Origin: an uncultured Cohaesibacter sp. | GTDB lineage: Bacteria > Pseudomonadota > Alphaproteobacteria > Rhizobiales > Cohaesibacteraceae | Length of the DNA stretch: 64,000 nucleotides | Direction of reading: 5' to 3' | Assembly: GCF_963678225.1 (NCBI RefSeq) | Contig: NZ_OY782764.1 | Coordinates: forward strand, 248,001-312,000 | Part shown: one piece after another, positions 20,915-29,671 of the stretch | Position numbering within the stretch: position 1 is the first letter of the stretch | Layout of the letters: every line of letters begins with the position of its first letter | Translations under genes and position numbers: made by a program | Notes under the pieces: generated by a model | The model's input: the letters and a program-made list of their open reading frames with translations, nothing else | The model's database searches: none | Told to the model about the DNA's origin: nothing

Positions 20915-21925
20915 ATGACTGTAAAAGTGGCGATCAATGGTTTCGGTCGTATTGGCCGTAACGTGCTTCGTGCTATCATCGAATCCGGCCGTACCGACAT
21001 CGAAGTTGTTGCAATCAACGATCTGGGCCCGGTTGAAACCAACGCTCACCTCGTACGTTTCGACTCTGTACATGGCAAATTCCCTGGCACCGTTACCGTT
21101 GACGGCGACACCATTGACGTAGGCCGTGGCCCGATCAAGGTAACCGCCATCCGCAACCCTGAAGAACTGCCTTGGGGCGAACTGGGTGTTGACGTTGCAA
21201 TGGAATGCACCGGTATCTTCACCGCCAAGGAAAAAGCTTCCATGCACCTGACCGCTGGTGCAAAACGCGTTCTGGTTTCTGCTCCTGCAGCAGGCGCTGA
21301 CAAAACCATCGTTTTCGGTGTCAACCACGACTCCCTGACTGCAGATGACCTGGTTGTTTCCAACGCATCCTGCACCACCAACTGCCTGTCTCCGGTTGCT
21401 TACGCACTGAACGAAGCTGTTGGCATCGAAAAAGGCTTCATGACCACCATTCACTCCTACACTGGTGACCAGCCTACCCTCGACACCATGCACAAAGATC
21501 TGTATCGCGCACGCGCTGCTGCTCTGTCCATGATCCCAACCTCTACCGGTGCTGCTAAAGCTGTTGGTCTGGTTCTGCCAGAACTGGCTGGCAAACTGGA
21601 CGGCGTTGCAATCCGCGTTCCTACCCCGAACGTATCTGTTGTCGACCTGGTATTCGAAGCCAAAAAAGACACCACTGTTGAAGAAGTCAACGCAGCAATC
21701 AAGGCTGCTGCCGACGGCAAACTGGCTGGCGTTCTGGGCTACACCGATCTGCCAAACGTTTCTTCCGACTTCAACCATGACAGCCACTCTTCCATCTTCC
21801 ACATGGATCAGACCAAAGTCATGGACGGCCGCATGGTTCGTATCCTGAGCTGGTACGACAACGAATGGGGCTTCTCCAACCGTATGGGCGACACTGCAGT
21901 CGCAATGGCTAAACTCATCAAATAA
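20915..21925 (+). CDS. gap: Glyceraldehyde-3-phosphate dehydrogenase, type I
   Basis: GAPDH oxidises glyceraldehyde-3-phosphate to 1,3-bisphosphoglycerate. The start ATG at 20915 has AGGAGAA upstream and opens [19 protein letters not shown], the NAD fold; an ATG at 20864 would add 17 non-homologous residues. The catalytic cysteine is in [14 protein letters not shown], and [11 protein letters not shown] and [13 protein letters not shown] are the usual later blocks. The Asp in AINDLG suits NAD use. The 336-residue length is normal. Codons are strongly biased. Two hairpins follow the stop. Confidence 0.98.
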   Translation: MTVKVAINGFGRIGRNVLRAIIESGRTDIEVVAINDLGPVETNAHLVRFDSVHGKFPGTVTVDGDTIDVGRGPIKVTAIRNPEELPWGELGVDVAMECTGIFTAKEKASMHLTAGAKRVLVSAPAAGADKTIVFGVNHDSLTADDLVVSNASCTTNCLSPVAYALNEAVGIEKGFMTTIHSYTGDQPTLDTMHKDLYRARAAALSMIPTSTGAAKAVGLVLPELAGKLDGVAIRVPTPNVSVVDLVFEAKKDTTVEEVNAAIKAAADGKLAGVLGYTDLPNVSSDFNHDSHSSIFHMDQTKVMDGRMVRILSWYDNEWGFSNRMGDTAVAMAKLIK

Positions 21926-21940
21926 TTGATGACAGCCTTT

Positions 21941-22038
21941 TCTGCCGGAGCAATCCGGCAGAATGTGAAATTTTCAAAGGCGCTGTTTTAGAGACAAAAC
22001 CGGACTAGCGGTTTTTAGTCCGGGAACAGCGCCTTTTC
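21941..22038 (+). terminator. Double hairpin downstream of gap
   Basis: The first hairpin is TCTGCCGG, loop, CCGGCAGA (21941-21962). The second has outer arms AAAGGCGCTGTT and AACAGCGCCTTTT (about 21976-22037) enclosing an inner CCGGACTA...TAGTCCGG hairpin. The second ends in T4 and is the likelier terminator. Confidence 0.75.
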
Positions 22039-22184
22039 TACTTCATGAGCGGCAGACATGCCGCGCCTGCAACAGGCACCATGGGTAGGCACCCGACCTG
22101 AAGCCTTGTCCGGCCCCAAAAGGACCGAGAAGCTTCAATCAGACACACAGCCGACATGGCTCGGCCAGACTGTAGGATCATCCA

Positions 22185-23378
22185 ATGGCGAATTTCAAAA
22201 CCCTTGATGATGTAGAACTGAGCGGCAAGCGCGTGCTCGTTCGCGTTGACCTGAACGTCCCGATGAAAGATGGCGAAGTCACCGATACCACCCGTATCGA
22301 CCGCATCGTACCGACCCTTTCCGAAATTTCCGAAAAAGGCGGCAAGGTCATCATCCTTGCTCACTTTGGTCGCCCCAAGGGCGAAAAGGTTCCGGAAATG
22401 AGCCTCAAGCAGGTTGTTCCGGCTCTGTCCAAAGCCCTCAAGATGCCTGTTGGCTTTGCAGAAGACTGCATCGGCGATGTTGCCAAGGCTGCCATCGACA
22501 ACATGGCCAACGGCGACGTCCTCGTTCTGGAAAACACCCGCTACTACAAGGGCGAAGAAAAGAACGATCCTGAATTTGCTGCACAGCTGGGTGCCAATGG
22601 CGACCTGCTGGTCGCAGACGCATTCTCCGTTTCCCACCGTGCGCACGTTTCCACCGAAGGCCTGTGCCACCATATGCCAGCAGTTGCCGGTCGCACCATG
22701 CAGCAGGAACTTGAAGCTCTTGATTCCGCTCTGGGTACGCCAAACCGTCCTGTTCTGGCTGTTGTAGGCGGCGCCAAGGTTTCCACCAAGATTGACCTGC
22801 TCGAAAACCTCGTCACCAAAGTTGACGGTCTGGTAATCGGCGGCGGCATGGCCAACACCTTCCTGGCCGCTCAGGGCAAAGACGTTGGCAAATCCCTTTG
22901 CGAACATGATCTGGCTGAAACTGCAAAACGCATTCTGGTCGCAGCTGAAAAAGCTGGCTGTGAAATCGTCCTTCCAACCGACGCTCTGGTTGCCAAGGAG
23001 TTCGCTGCCAACGCACCGTACGAAGTGCTCGACGTGGACAGCATCCCGGCTGACGGCATGATGCTCGACGTTGGACCGAAGTCTGTTGAAGCTGTTGTTG
23101 CATGGATCAAGAAAGCCAACACCGTTGTCTGGAATGGCCCGCTCGGCGCGTTCGAAATCGAACCATTCGACACCGCAACCGTTGCAGCAGCACAGGCAGC
23201 CGCAGAAGAAACCAAAGCTGGCAAGCTGACCTCTGTTGCCGGTGGTGGTGACACGGTTTCCGCGCTCAACCATGCTGGCGTTTACGATGACTTCTCCTAC
23301 ATCTCCACCGCTGGTGGTGCATTCCTCGAATGGATGGAAGGCAAGGCTCTTCCGGGTGTTGAAGTTCTCAAAGCCTGA
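22185..23378 (+). CDS. pgk: Phosphoglycerate kinase
   Basis: PGK makes ATP from 1,3-bisphosphoglycerate. The 397-residue product shows [69 protein letters not shown] and the C-terminal [16 protein letters not shown], so all substrate and nucleotide blocks are present. It follows gap after 259 bases that include the gap terminators. AGGATC lies upstream of the ATG. Confidence 0.98.
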   Translation: MANFKTLDDVELSGKRVLVRVDLNVPMKDGEVTDTTRIDRIVPTLSEISEKGGKVIILAHFGRPKGEKVPEMSLKQVVPALSKALKMPVGFAEDCIGDVAKAAIDNMANGDVLVLENTRYYKGEEKNDPEFAAQLGANGDLLVADAFSVSHRAHVSTEGLCHHMPAVAGRTMQQELEALDSALGTPNRPVLAVVGGAKVSTKIDLLENLVTKVDGLVIGGGMANTFLAAQGKDVGKSLCEHDLAETAKRILVAAEKAGCEIVLPTDALVAKEFAANAPYEVLDVDSIPADGMMLDVGPKSVEAVVAWIKKANTVVWNGPLGAFEIEPFDTATVAAAQAAAEETKAGKLTSVAGGGDTVSALNHAGVYDDFSYISTAGGAFLEWMEGKALPGVEVLKA

Positions 23379-23380
23379 TT

Positions 23381-23448
23381 AATGGGGTATTTGCCCCATT
23401 CTCAATGATCAAAAAGGTGCGCCAATCAACCGATTGGCGCATTTTTTA
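23381..23448 (+). terminator. Terminator(s) of pgk
   Basis: A small hairpin AATGGGGTATTTGCCCCATT directly follows the stop. A stronger one, GTGCGCCAATC, loop, GATTGGCGCA and T6, lies at 23418-23448. Confidence 0.88.
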
Positions 23449-23540
23449 TTTCCCGAGCCGTTCGCGCTCTTGCAACAGCCCCACTTTTGCGAGATATGAG
23501 AGCGAAGCAACAAACCGTCCAACCATCGATAGGTCACATC

Positions 23541-24179
23541 ATGGAGCCCACCCAGATTTATCTCGTCACCCCGCGGCACATTGATCTGGAAACATTCCCG
23601 GCCCAATTGCAAGCCGCCATGGATGGAGGCGATATCGCAGCCCTGTTGATCGATTGCGAAACAAACAACGACAACGAGCTGCAGAAAATCACCCAGACCA
23701 TCGCCCCCATGGCGCAAAAGCACGACATCGCCGTGGTGTTGCGCGGGGATTCCCGCGTCGCTGGTCGCACCAAATGTGACGGCCTGCATATTGATGGCGA
23801 TCTTACCGACATCCAGAATGGTGTCGAAGACTATGCCAATCGCTTCATGCTCGGCGCAGAGGGTGGCAACAAGCGCCACACGGCAATGGAAATCGGCGAA
23901 AGCGGCATTGATTATATCATGTTCGGTCGTCTGGACGCGCCAACTATGGATACGATTCACGAAAAGTCGCTGGATATGGCCGACTGGTGGTCCACTCTGT
24001 TCGAGGTGCCCGCGGTGATTATCGGCGGTTCTGATCTTTCCGAATGCGCAAAAGTCTCGGCCATGGGCATTGAATTCATCGCCCTGCGCGAAGCCATCTG
24101 GGACCATGAAGCCGGTCCGCAGGTTGCCGTGAGCGAAGCATGCGCCCTGCTTGCAGAAGGCGCCAAGGAACAATCCTGA
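23541..24179 (+). CDS. Thiamine-phosphate-synthase-like (ThiE/TenI fold) protein
   Basis: The 212-residue product has a TIM-barrel start (MEPTQIYLVTPRHIDLETFPAQLQAAM) and blocks CDGLHIDGDLTDIQNGVED, GIDYIMFGRLDAPT and VPAVIIGGSDLSECAKVSAMGIEFIALREAIW, laid out as in ThiE/TenI proteins. The ThiE-type pyrophosphate loop and the GQ/D motifs are degenerate, so catalysis of thiamine phosphate formation is doubtful. The start at 23541 follows AGGTCACATC; an earlier in-frame ATG adds a poorly conserved stretch. Such a gene next to pgk/fba is common in Hyphomicrobiales. The true function is unknown. Confidence 0.7.
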   Translation: MEPTQIYLVTPRHIDLETFPAQLQAAMDGGDIAALLIDCETNNDNELQKITQTIAPMAQKHDIAVVLRGDSRVAGRTKCDGLHIDGDLTDIQNGVEDYANRFMLGAEGGNKRHTAMEIGESGIDYIMFGRLDAPTMDTIHEKSLDMADWWSTLFEVPAVIIGGSDLSECAKVSAMGIEFIALREAIWDHEAGPQVAVSEACALLAEGAKEQS

Positions 24180-24290
24180 GCCAACCTCTCATCCCGCAAA
24201 GATGAGAGCGACACAGAATGGCCGAATTTGGTTGCCAAACAAGAGCCGAACGGGCCCATGGACGGCCCACAGCAAACGACGTCAGATTAC

Positions 24291-25412
24291 ATGGTCATGC
24301 TTTCCAAACTGAATGCTGCGCCAAGCGCAAGCCGATTGACTATCCGCGCTTTCTTGCGCAAATGTCTGAGTGCATCGCTTGCATCAGCCCTGACGCTGTG
24401 CATAGCCCCCGCATGGGCTGCGCAGACTGCCCCTGAGGTCAGCCAGCCAGCAGACGCTGGCGAGCAATTGACAACACCAATCGGGGCTGCACCGGAAGAC
24501 GGCTCAAAAGTCCCTTATGTGTTTGATGGCTCAGCTTCGATTACCGATCCGAGCAATCCGTTTGATGTGCCCCGCTTTGTGCTGAAGAAAACGTCGGCCT
24601 ATTCTGCCTACCAGCGAGGCTTCTATCTCACGGCCTTTGCGCTGGCCACAAAACTGGCCGGTATGGATGACATCCATGCCCAGACATTGCTAGGAGAGCT
24701 GTATCTGAAAGGGATCGGCGTCGAGCAAGATCTGAAGGAAGCAGCAAACTGGTTTGAACTTGCCGCCGACAGAGGCGATAGGGAAGCCCAGTTCAACATC
24801 GGCCTGCTCTATGCGCAGGGGCAGGGCGTTGAGAAAAACCTCGACAAGGCTCTCGCCTATTTCCGGAAGGCTGCCGAGCAAGACCAGAAAAATGCTCAAT
24901 TCAATCTGGGCCTTCTCTATCTGCGCGGACAGCTGGTGGAAAGAGATATCACCAAAGCCATGGACCTGCTGACCAAATCCGCCCAGCAGGGTGTCGCAGC
25001 AGCGCAATATACCCTGGCCAATCTTTACCAGTCGGATTTTTTCCCTGCACCCAACCTCGATCAGGCCGCCTACTGGATGCAGCGCGCCGCACAGGGTGGC
25101 TTTCTGGATGCACAACTGGAATTTGGCCTGATGCTGTTCCACGGAAAAGGCGTTCGACAGGATTTCTCCGCCGCTCGTGCATGGCTCAAGCAGGCCGCCG
25201 ATGCAGGCAGCATCCTTGCGCAGAACCGCCTTGCCCGCATTCTAGCACGTGGCTATGGCCAGTCAGCAGATCCTATCGATGCAGCAAAATACTATCTTTT
25301 GTCCAAGCGTGCAGGCAAAAGCGATGATTGGCTTGAGAAGTTTTTCCAGGAGCTGCCCGACAAGGAAAAGCAGTTGGCAATAAATGCCCTCAAGGCACAT
25401 ACCCTTTGGTAG
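24291..25412 (+). CDS. Secreted Sel1-repeat (TPR-like) protein
   Basis: The product, 373 residues from the ATG at 24291, has a basic N-terminus and hydrophobic stretch LSASLASALTLCIAPAWA, a probable signal peptide. At least five Sel1 repeats follow from about residue 120, for example AQTLLGELYLKGIGVEQDLK, AQFNIGLLYAQGQGVEKNLD and AQFNLGLLYLRGQLVERDIT. Sel1 proteins act as protein-interaction scaffolds in the periplasm or outside the cell. ATGs at 24258 and 24297 are alternative starts, as none has a strong ribosome site. It follows the ThiE-like gene on the same strand and could be cotranscribed with it. Confidence 0.82.
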   Translation: MVMLSKLNAAPSASRLTIRAFLRKCLSASLASALTLCIAPAWAAQTAPEVSQPADAGEQLTTPIGAAPEDGSKVPYVFDGSASITDPSNPFDVPRFVLKKTSAYSAYQRGFYLTAFALATKLAGMDDIHAQTLLGELYLKGIGVEQDLKEAANWFELAADRGDREAQFNIGLLYAQGQGVEKNLDKALAYFRKAAEQDQKNAQFNLGLLYLRGQLVERDITKAMDLLTKSAQQGVAAAQYTLANLYQSDFFPAPNLDQAAYWMQRAAQGGFLDAQLEFGLMLFHGKGVRQDFSAARAWLKQAADAGSILAQNRLARILARGYGQSADPIDAAKYYLLSKRAGKSDDWLEKFFQELPDKEKQLAINALKAHTLW

Positions 25413-25656
25413 CCCATTCTCGCCTCCGGCATCAAAGAAGAGAGCAAATTTACCAAAATTGAGAGACTTTAGGCAGTTTTTAGCCGGAAACTCTGCCAAA
25501 AGCCTTGCAAATGCACCCTGAATATGGTCCTACAGGGCCACCTGCCCCGAAGATCATTCTCGATTTGATCCGTACGGGGCCTTTTCACCCTATGGCATTT
25601 TTACAGGATCGCTGCAGCCGTTCTCGTCTCGCGTCCTGTCAGCAAGATGGTTTGTT

Positions 25657-26220
25657 ATGAAGATCAATGGCAACGAAATCCGTCCTGGCAACGTAATCGA
25701 ACATCAGAGCACGATCTGGGTCGCGGTGAAAGTAAATGCAGTCAAGCCAGGCAAAGGCGGCGCATTTGCTCAGGTTGAGCTGAAAAACCTACTCGACGGC
25801 CGCAAACTCAACGAGCGTTTCCGCGCCAGTGAAACCGTTGAACGCGTGCGTCTTGAGCAAAAGGATTTCACGTTCCTCTATGAAGAAGGTGAGAATCTGG
25901 TATTCATGGATACCGTTTCCTACGAACAGCTTGAACTGAACAAGGATTTTGTCGGTGAGCGCGCCGCATTCCTGCAGGACGGCATGCCTGTCGTTGTAGA
26001 ACTGTATGAAGAAAAGCCGATCGGCATCGACCTTCCCGATCAGGTAACTCTGGAAGTGACCGAAACCGAGCCGACCATCAAGGGCCAGACCCAGTCGTCT
26101 TCCTACAAGCCAGCAATGCTTGAAAATGGCGTTCGCTGCATGGTCCCTCCGTTCGTCACCACCGGTGAAAAGATCGTGGTGGACACCAACGAAATTGAAT
26201 ATGTGAAGCGCGCTGACTAA
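25657..26220 (+). CDS. efp: Translation elongation factor P
   Basis: EF-P relieves ribosome stalling at polyproline; TolA and the DUF882 protein in this window contain such stretches. The 187-residue product opens [25 protein letters not shown]. The modifiable loop KPGKGGAF puts lysine at residue 33, as in EF-Ps that use lysylation; the modifying enzymes are not in the window. Domains II and III end with [19 protein letters not shown] terminator follows. Confidence 0.97.
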   Translation: MKINGNEIRPGNVIEHQSTIWVAVKVNAVKPGKGGAFAQVELKNLLDGRKLNERFRASETVERVRLEQKDFTFLYEEGENLVFMDTVSYEQLELNKDFVGERAAFLQDGMPVVVELYEEKPIGIDLPDQVTLEVTETEPTIKGQTQSSSYKPAMLENGVRCMVPPFVTTGEKIVVDTNEIEYVKRAD

Positions 26221-26268
26221 GCTCGCTTGTCAACCTGGCCGATCATGATTGGCCTTCGCAATCCTTAC

Positions 26269-26307
26269 GGCGCGTCGCTTGAGTAAAATCGTCGACGCGC
26301 CTTGTTT
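26269..26307 (+). terminator. Rho-independent terminator of efp
   Basis: GGCGCGTCG, loop, CGACGCGCC and TTGTTTT, about 50 bases after the efp stop. Confidence 0.85.
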
Positions 26308-26386
26308 TACATGGTGCATAGCCGCTTCACTGCCAAACGGGCAGTCAGGAGTATGCACCAGCCGCTTATCTGGGAACTTAAAGACA

Positions 26387-27172
26387 ATGGCACGCTCTGC
26401 TCTTCTCAATGTTATGGTTCAAGCCGCCCTCAAGGCAGGCCGCCGACTGGCTCGAGATTTCGGCGAACTGGAAAATCTTCAGGTCTCCCGCAAGGGCCCG
26501 GGCGATTTCGTCTCGAATGCCGATCTGCAATCGGAAAAAATTATTTCCGATGAGTTGAGAAAGGCCCGTCCGAATTTCGGCTTCCTCAGAGAGGAAAGCG
26601 GCGAGGAAGAGGGCATCGACAAGAGCCATCGCTGGATCATCGATCCGCTGGACGGCACCACGAACTTCCTGCACGGCATTCCCCTGTTCGCAATCTCCAT
26701 TGCGCTGGAACATGAAGGCCGCATCATTGCCGGGGTTATCTACAATCCGGCAACCGATGATCTCTACACTGCAGAGCGCGGCCGTGGCGCCTTCTATAAT
26801 GACCGTCGCATGCGCGTTGCGGCCCGTGACGATTTTCATGATTGCGTCATCGGCACCGGCGTTCCGCATCTAGGCCGTGGCAAGCACAAGCCTTATCTGG
26901 AACAGCTGGAAAAGGTTATGGCAGACGTCTCCGGCATCCGTCGACTTGGTGCAGCATCCCTGGATCTGGCCTATGTGGCATCTGGCCGCTTTGATGGCTA
27001 TTGGGAAGAAGCACTGAACGCCTGGGACATCGCAGCAGGCATCATCATGGTGCGCGAAGCCGGTGGCTTTGTAACGGACATCAATGGCGGCGACAAAATG
27101 CTGGAAAATGGCTCTGTCATTGCTGGCAATGAACTGATCCGCACACGCCTTGAAAAGACCCTGAAGAAATAG
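26387..27172 (+). CDS. Inositol monophosphatase-family phosphatase (SuhB-like)
   Basis: The family removes phosphate from inositol-1-phosphate and related sugars with Mg2+; E. coli SuhB also acts in rRNA transcription. The start at 26387 opens MARSALLNVMVQAALKAGRRLARDF; earlier in-frame codons give an unrelated leader that overlaps the efp terminator. Metal ligands are in FLREESGEEEG, WIIDPLDGTTNFLHG and WEEALNAWDIAAG. The length is 261 residues. The true substrate cannot be read from sequence. Confidence 0.93.
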   Translation: MARSALLNVMVQAALKAGRRLARDFGELENLQVSRKGPGDFVSNADLQSEKIISDELRKARPNFGFLREESGEEEGIDKSHRWIIDPLDGTTNFLHGIPLFAISIALEHEGRIIAGVIYNPATDDLYTAERGRGAFYNDRRMRVAARDDFHDCVIGTGVPHLGRGKHKPYLEQLEKVMADVSGIRRLGAASLDLAYVASGRFDGYWEEALNAWDIAAGIIMVREAGGFVTDINGGDKMLENGSVIAGNELIRTRLEKTLKK

Positions 27173-27213
27173 CCCCGAACGGACGCATTTCGAAGCATAC
27201 TTTCAAGACCTCA

Positions 27214-27246
27214 AAAGAGACCGCCTTATCGGCGGTCTTTTTTTGT
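27214..27246 (+). terminator. Rho-independent terminator after the inositol monophosphatase gene
   Basis: AGACCGCC, TTAT loop, GGCGGTCT and T7. Confidence 0.92.
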
Positions 27247-27411
27247 GCCATCCCCCGAGCCAAGGCTCCGCTTTGCTCCATGAGCAAGGATAGCCAAGGA
27301 CGGAAATTCATCCTCCTTCAAGGGCAACAAAGAGAAAGGCATGCCACCAAACCGGCCTTTAATATACCAATATTCGAAATCCACGAAATAATCATGAAAA
27401 CGCTCGATAAT

Positions 27412-27442
27412 TTGACTTAAGTCGAATATAAGAAAGTATAAA
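27412..27442 (+). promoter_or_regulatory. Promoter with palindrome upstream of the YeeE/YedE pair
   Basis: TTGACT at 27412 and GTATAA/TATAAA ending at 27442 (spacer 18-19) look like sigma-70 boxes. The perfect palindrome GACTTAAGTC (27414-27423) overlaps the -35 box, as an operator would. The promoter position favours the GTG start at 27503. Confidence 0.5.
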
Positions 27443-27502
27443 AGGATTATGGTGATGCCAATCTGCACTGCATCACACCCTTCCCTTCGTGGAGTAAATC
27501 AA

Positions 27503-27919
27503 GTGACTGAATTCACCCCTCTGGTTTCCTTTGCAGGCGGCACACTGATCGGGCTTGCCGCGGTTCTGCTGATGCTCTCATGGGGCCGCATTGCGGGCAT
27601 GACGGGCATTCTAGCCGGCATCCTGCCGCCCCTTGGCAGCGACATGCGCTGGAAAGCGAGCTTTCTGGCGGGTGCAATTCTCGCCCCGCTTTTATATGAG
27701 GCAACCATCAGCGACATTGCCTATCAGATGCCCGTTTCCCTTGAAGCCCTGATCATTGGCGGCGTCATCACCGGTATCGGCGTTACCTTCGGCTCTGGCT
27801 GCACCTCCGGCCATGGCGTCTGCGGCCTCGCGCGCTTTTCACGCCGCTCCGCCGTGGCTGTTGTCATGTTCATGAGCTTTGCTTTCCTGACGGTCTTCCT
27901 CACACGTCATATCTTTTAA
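27503..27919 (+). CDS. YeeE/YedE-family sulfur transporter subunit, N-terminal half
   Basis: YeeE/YedE proteins import thiosulfate or related sulfur compounds. This 138-residue product has four hydrophobic helices and the cysteine motif GSGCTSGHGVCGLARFS. I chose the GTG at 27503 (VTEFTPLVSFAGG), which has GGAG upstream and matches the usual N-terminus; an ATG at 27449 is possible but sits almost at the inferred transcription start. The second half is encoded 11 bases downstream. Pairs like this (PmpAB type) are found with BigR regulators in rhizobia, but no regulator gene is next to it here. Confidence 0.9.
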   Translation: MTEFTPLVSFAGGTLIGLAAVLLMLSWGRIAGMTGILAGILPPLGSDMRWKASFLAGAILAPLLYEATISDIAYQMPVSLEALIIGGVITGIGVTFGSGCTSGHGVCGLARFSRRSAVAVVMFMSFAFLTVFLTRHIF

Positions 27920-27930
27920 AGGACATCCCC

Positions 27931-28422
27931 ATGCGTTATCTGGCAGCCGGCCTGATCGGAGCCATCTTTGGCCTCGGCATCATCACCTCGGGCATGGCAA
28001 ATCCCGCCAAAGTGCTCAACTTCTTTGATTTGGCAGGCAGTTTCGACCCCAGCCTCGCCTTTGTCATGGCGGGCGCCCTCACCATTGCGGTTCCCGGTTA
28101 CGCGCTCATCTTTCGAAAAATGCGCAAGCCTGTCTTTACGCCGAATTTCAATGTCCCAACCAATCGCACAATCGACCGCAAACTGGTAATCGGCTCATCC
28201 ATCTTCGGCATCGGCTGGGGCATCGGCGGCTTTTGCCCGGGCGCATCCCTACCCGCCCTTGGTTTGGGACATCCGACAAGCTTCCTGTTCGTGCTCGCGC
28301 TGATCGCGGGAATCATGCTCGCGCAACTGATTCAGAAGGCACGGATCTTCGAACATTCCGCCTCGTCGGCACCCCCGATTTCCCTTACCGGCACCGCCGA
28401 AAAGATTCAGGATCACGCATAA
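27931..28422 (+). CDS. YeeE/YedE-family sulfur transporter subunit, C-terminal half
   Basis: The 163-residue product begins MRYLAAGLIGAIFGLGIITSGMANPAKV and has four hydrophobic helices. Its conserved cysteine lies in GIGWGIGGFCPGASLPALGLG, the second half-motif of the YeeE pore. It starts 11 bases after the partner gene, so the two are cotranslated and probably form one channel. The C-terminus is short and soluble. Confidence 0.9.
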   Translation: MRYLAAGLIGAIFGLGIITSGMANPAKVLNFFDLAGSFDPSLAFVMAGALTIAVPGYALIFRKMRKPVFTPNFNVPTNRTIDRKLVIGSSIFGIGWGIGGFCPGASLPALGLGHPTSFLFVLALIAGIMLAQLIQKARIFEHSASSAPPISLTGTAEKIQDHA

Positions 28423-28570
28423 GCCCTTGTTTGCGTCATCTTTCTGCCTCTGATTGCGTGTATAGTCCACAAGACCCCTTTTACTATTGGACGAAATTGG
28501 GCAAAGTTCTTGAGCTTGGCGTTAACCCTTCGTCAAGCTCTTGACCAGCTTTTCGCGTAACCGGAATCGG

Positions 28571-29608
28571 ATGATGTCTAGCGAACTCGATCCTTACAAG
28601 CTTTCAAGCCCACAACGCTACTTGTGGCGCATGCTCATCTTCATTGGCGCAGCTGCCTTTGTTCCCATCATCCTGTACCGCCAGATCCTTGAAGCTTTCT
28701 GGAGCAACCCGCTTCTGAATGCGATGATCTTTTTCGTTCTGATCGTCGGCATTTTCCTTGCGCTGCGTCAGGTCGTGCGGCTGTTTCGCGAAGTCAAATG
28801 GGTCAATAATTTCCGCCTAGGTGATCCGGGGCTGGAAGTAGATCGCCCCCCAATCCTTCTGGCTCCCATGGCCACCCTTCTGGGAGACCGTGTAGGCCGC
28901 ATGGCGATCAACACTTCGACCATGCGTTCCATTCTGGAATCGGTCGGCATGCGCCTTGATGAAGCCCGCGACATGTCGCGCTATTTCACCGGTCTTCTGG
29001 TGTTTCTCGGCCTTCTGGGCACCTTCTGGGGCCTATTGCAAACGGTGAGTTCCGTGGGCGATGTCATCAGTTCCCTTTCGGTCGCATCCAGCGATGTTGG
29101 CGTTATCTTCGAAGATCTCAAACAGGGGCTTGAAGCCCCATTGCAGGGCATGGGCACCGCCTTTTCCTCCTCGCTGTTTGGTCTTTCCGGCTCTCTCGTG
29201 CTTGGCTTCCTTGATCTGCAGGCCAGTCAGGCGCAGACCCGATTCTTTACCAATCTGGAAGACTGGCTCTCAACTGTCACCGACATCAATTTCGAAGATC
29301 TCGACAACAGCTATGGCGAAGCACTGGGCAATGGCGACAATGAACAACTGGTCGCCGTCCTAGAGCAACTCTCCCGCAAGATCGATCAGGCCGGAGAAGA
29401 TGCCAAAACAGGTAGCGGCCGCAACGCGACATCAGCCATGGCCAATCTTGCCGAAGGCATTCAGGGCCTTGTTCAGCATTTGCGCTCCGAGCAGCAGTTG
29501 ATGCGCGAATGGGCCGATCAGCAGGCAAGCCAGCAGGAAGAAGTCAAGGATGTGCTGGTCAAGCTCAATGACGTTCTGTCAAAAGCCAGCTCCAACAGGC
29601 AAAACTAG
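28571..29608 (+). CDS. MotA/TolQ/ExbB-type proton-channel protein (non-flagellar)
   Basis: The 345-residue product has two N-terminal helices (LIFIGAAAFVPIILY and AMIFFVLIVGIFLAL), a cytoplasmic section, and then two helices with the MotA/TolQ signature: FTGLLVFLGLLGTFWGLLQTV and APLQGMGTAFSSSLFGLSGSLVLGFLDL. Its C-terminal tail has a coiled coil. I start it at the ATG at 28571. It is followed by a MotB/OmpA-like partner, so together they look like a stator complex, yet no flagellar gene is near. Such pairs are conserved in Hyphomicrobiales but their task is not known to me. Confidence 0.82.
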   Translation: MMSSELDPYKLSSPQRYLWRMLIFIGAAAFVPIILYRQILEAFWSNPLLNAMIFFVLIVGIFLALRQVVRLFREVKWVNNFRLGDPGLEVDRPPILLAPMATLLGDRVGRMAINTSTMRSILESVGMRLDEARDMSRYFTGLLVFLGLLGTFWGLLQTVSSVGDVISSLSVASSDVGVIFEDLKQGLEAPLQGMGTAFSSSLFGLSGSLVLGFLDLQASQAQTRFFTNLEDWLSTVTDINFEDLDNSYGEALGNGDNEQLVAVLEQLSRKIDQAGEDAKTGSGRNATSAMANLAEGIQGLVQHLRSEQQLMREWADQQASQQEEVKDVLVKLNDVLSKASSNRQN

Positions 29609-29671
29609 GCAACAGGGGTTCCCTTCACACCGTGAAGCAACGAGCCCATGATTGATGTGTGAGGAAGTAAG

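Noticed and set aside
22038-23273. Long antisense open frame opposite pgk
   Set aside because: pgk is intact and highly biased; the antisense product is Phe/Gly/Asn-rich with no recognisable domain.
24187-24210. Terminator after the ThiE-like gene
   Set aside because: CTCTCATC...GATGAGAG pairs well, but no T-run follows, so it may only be an mRNA stem.
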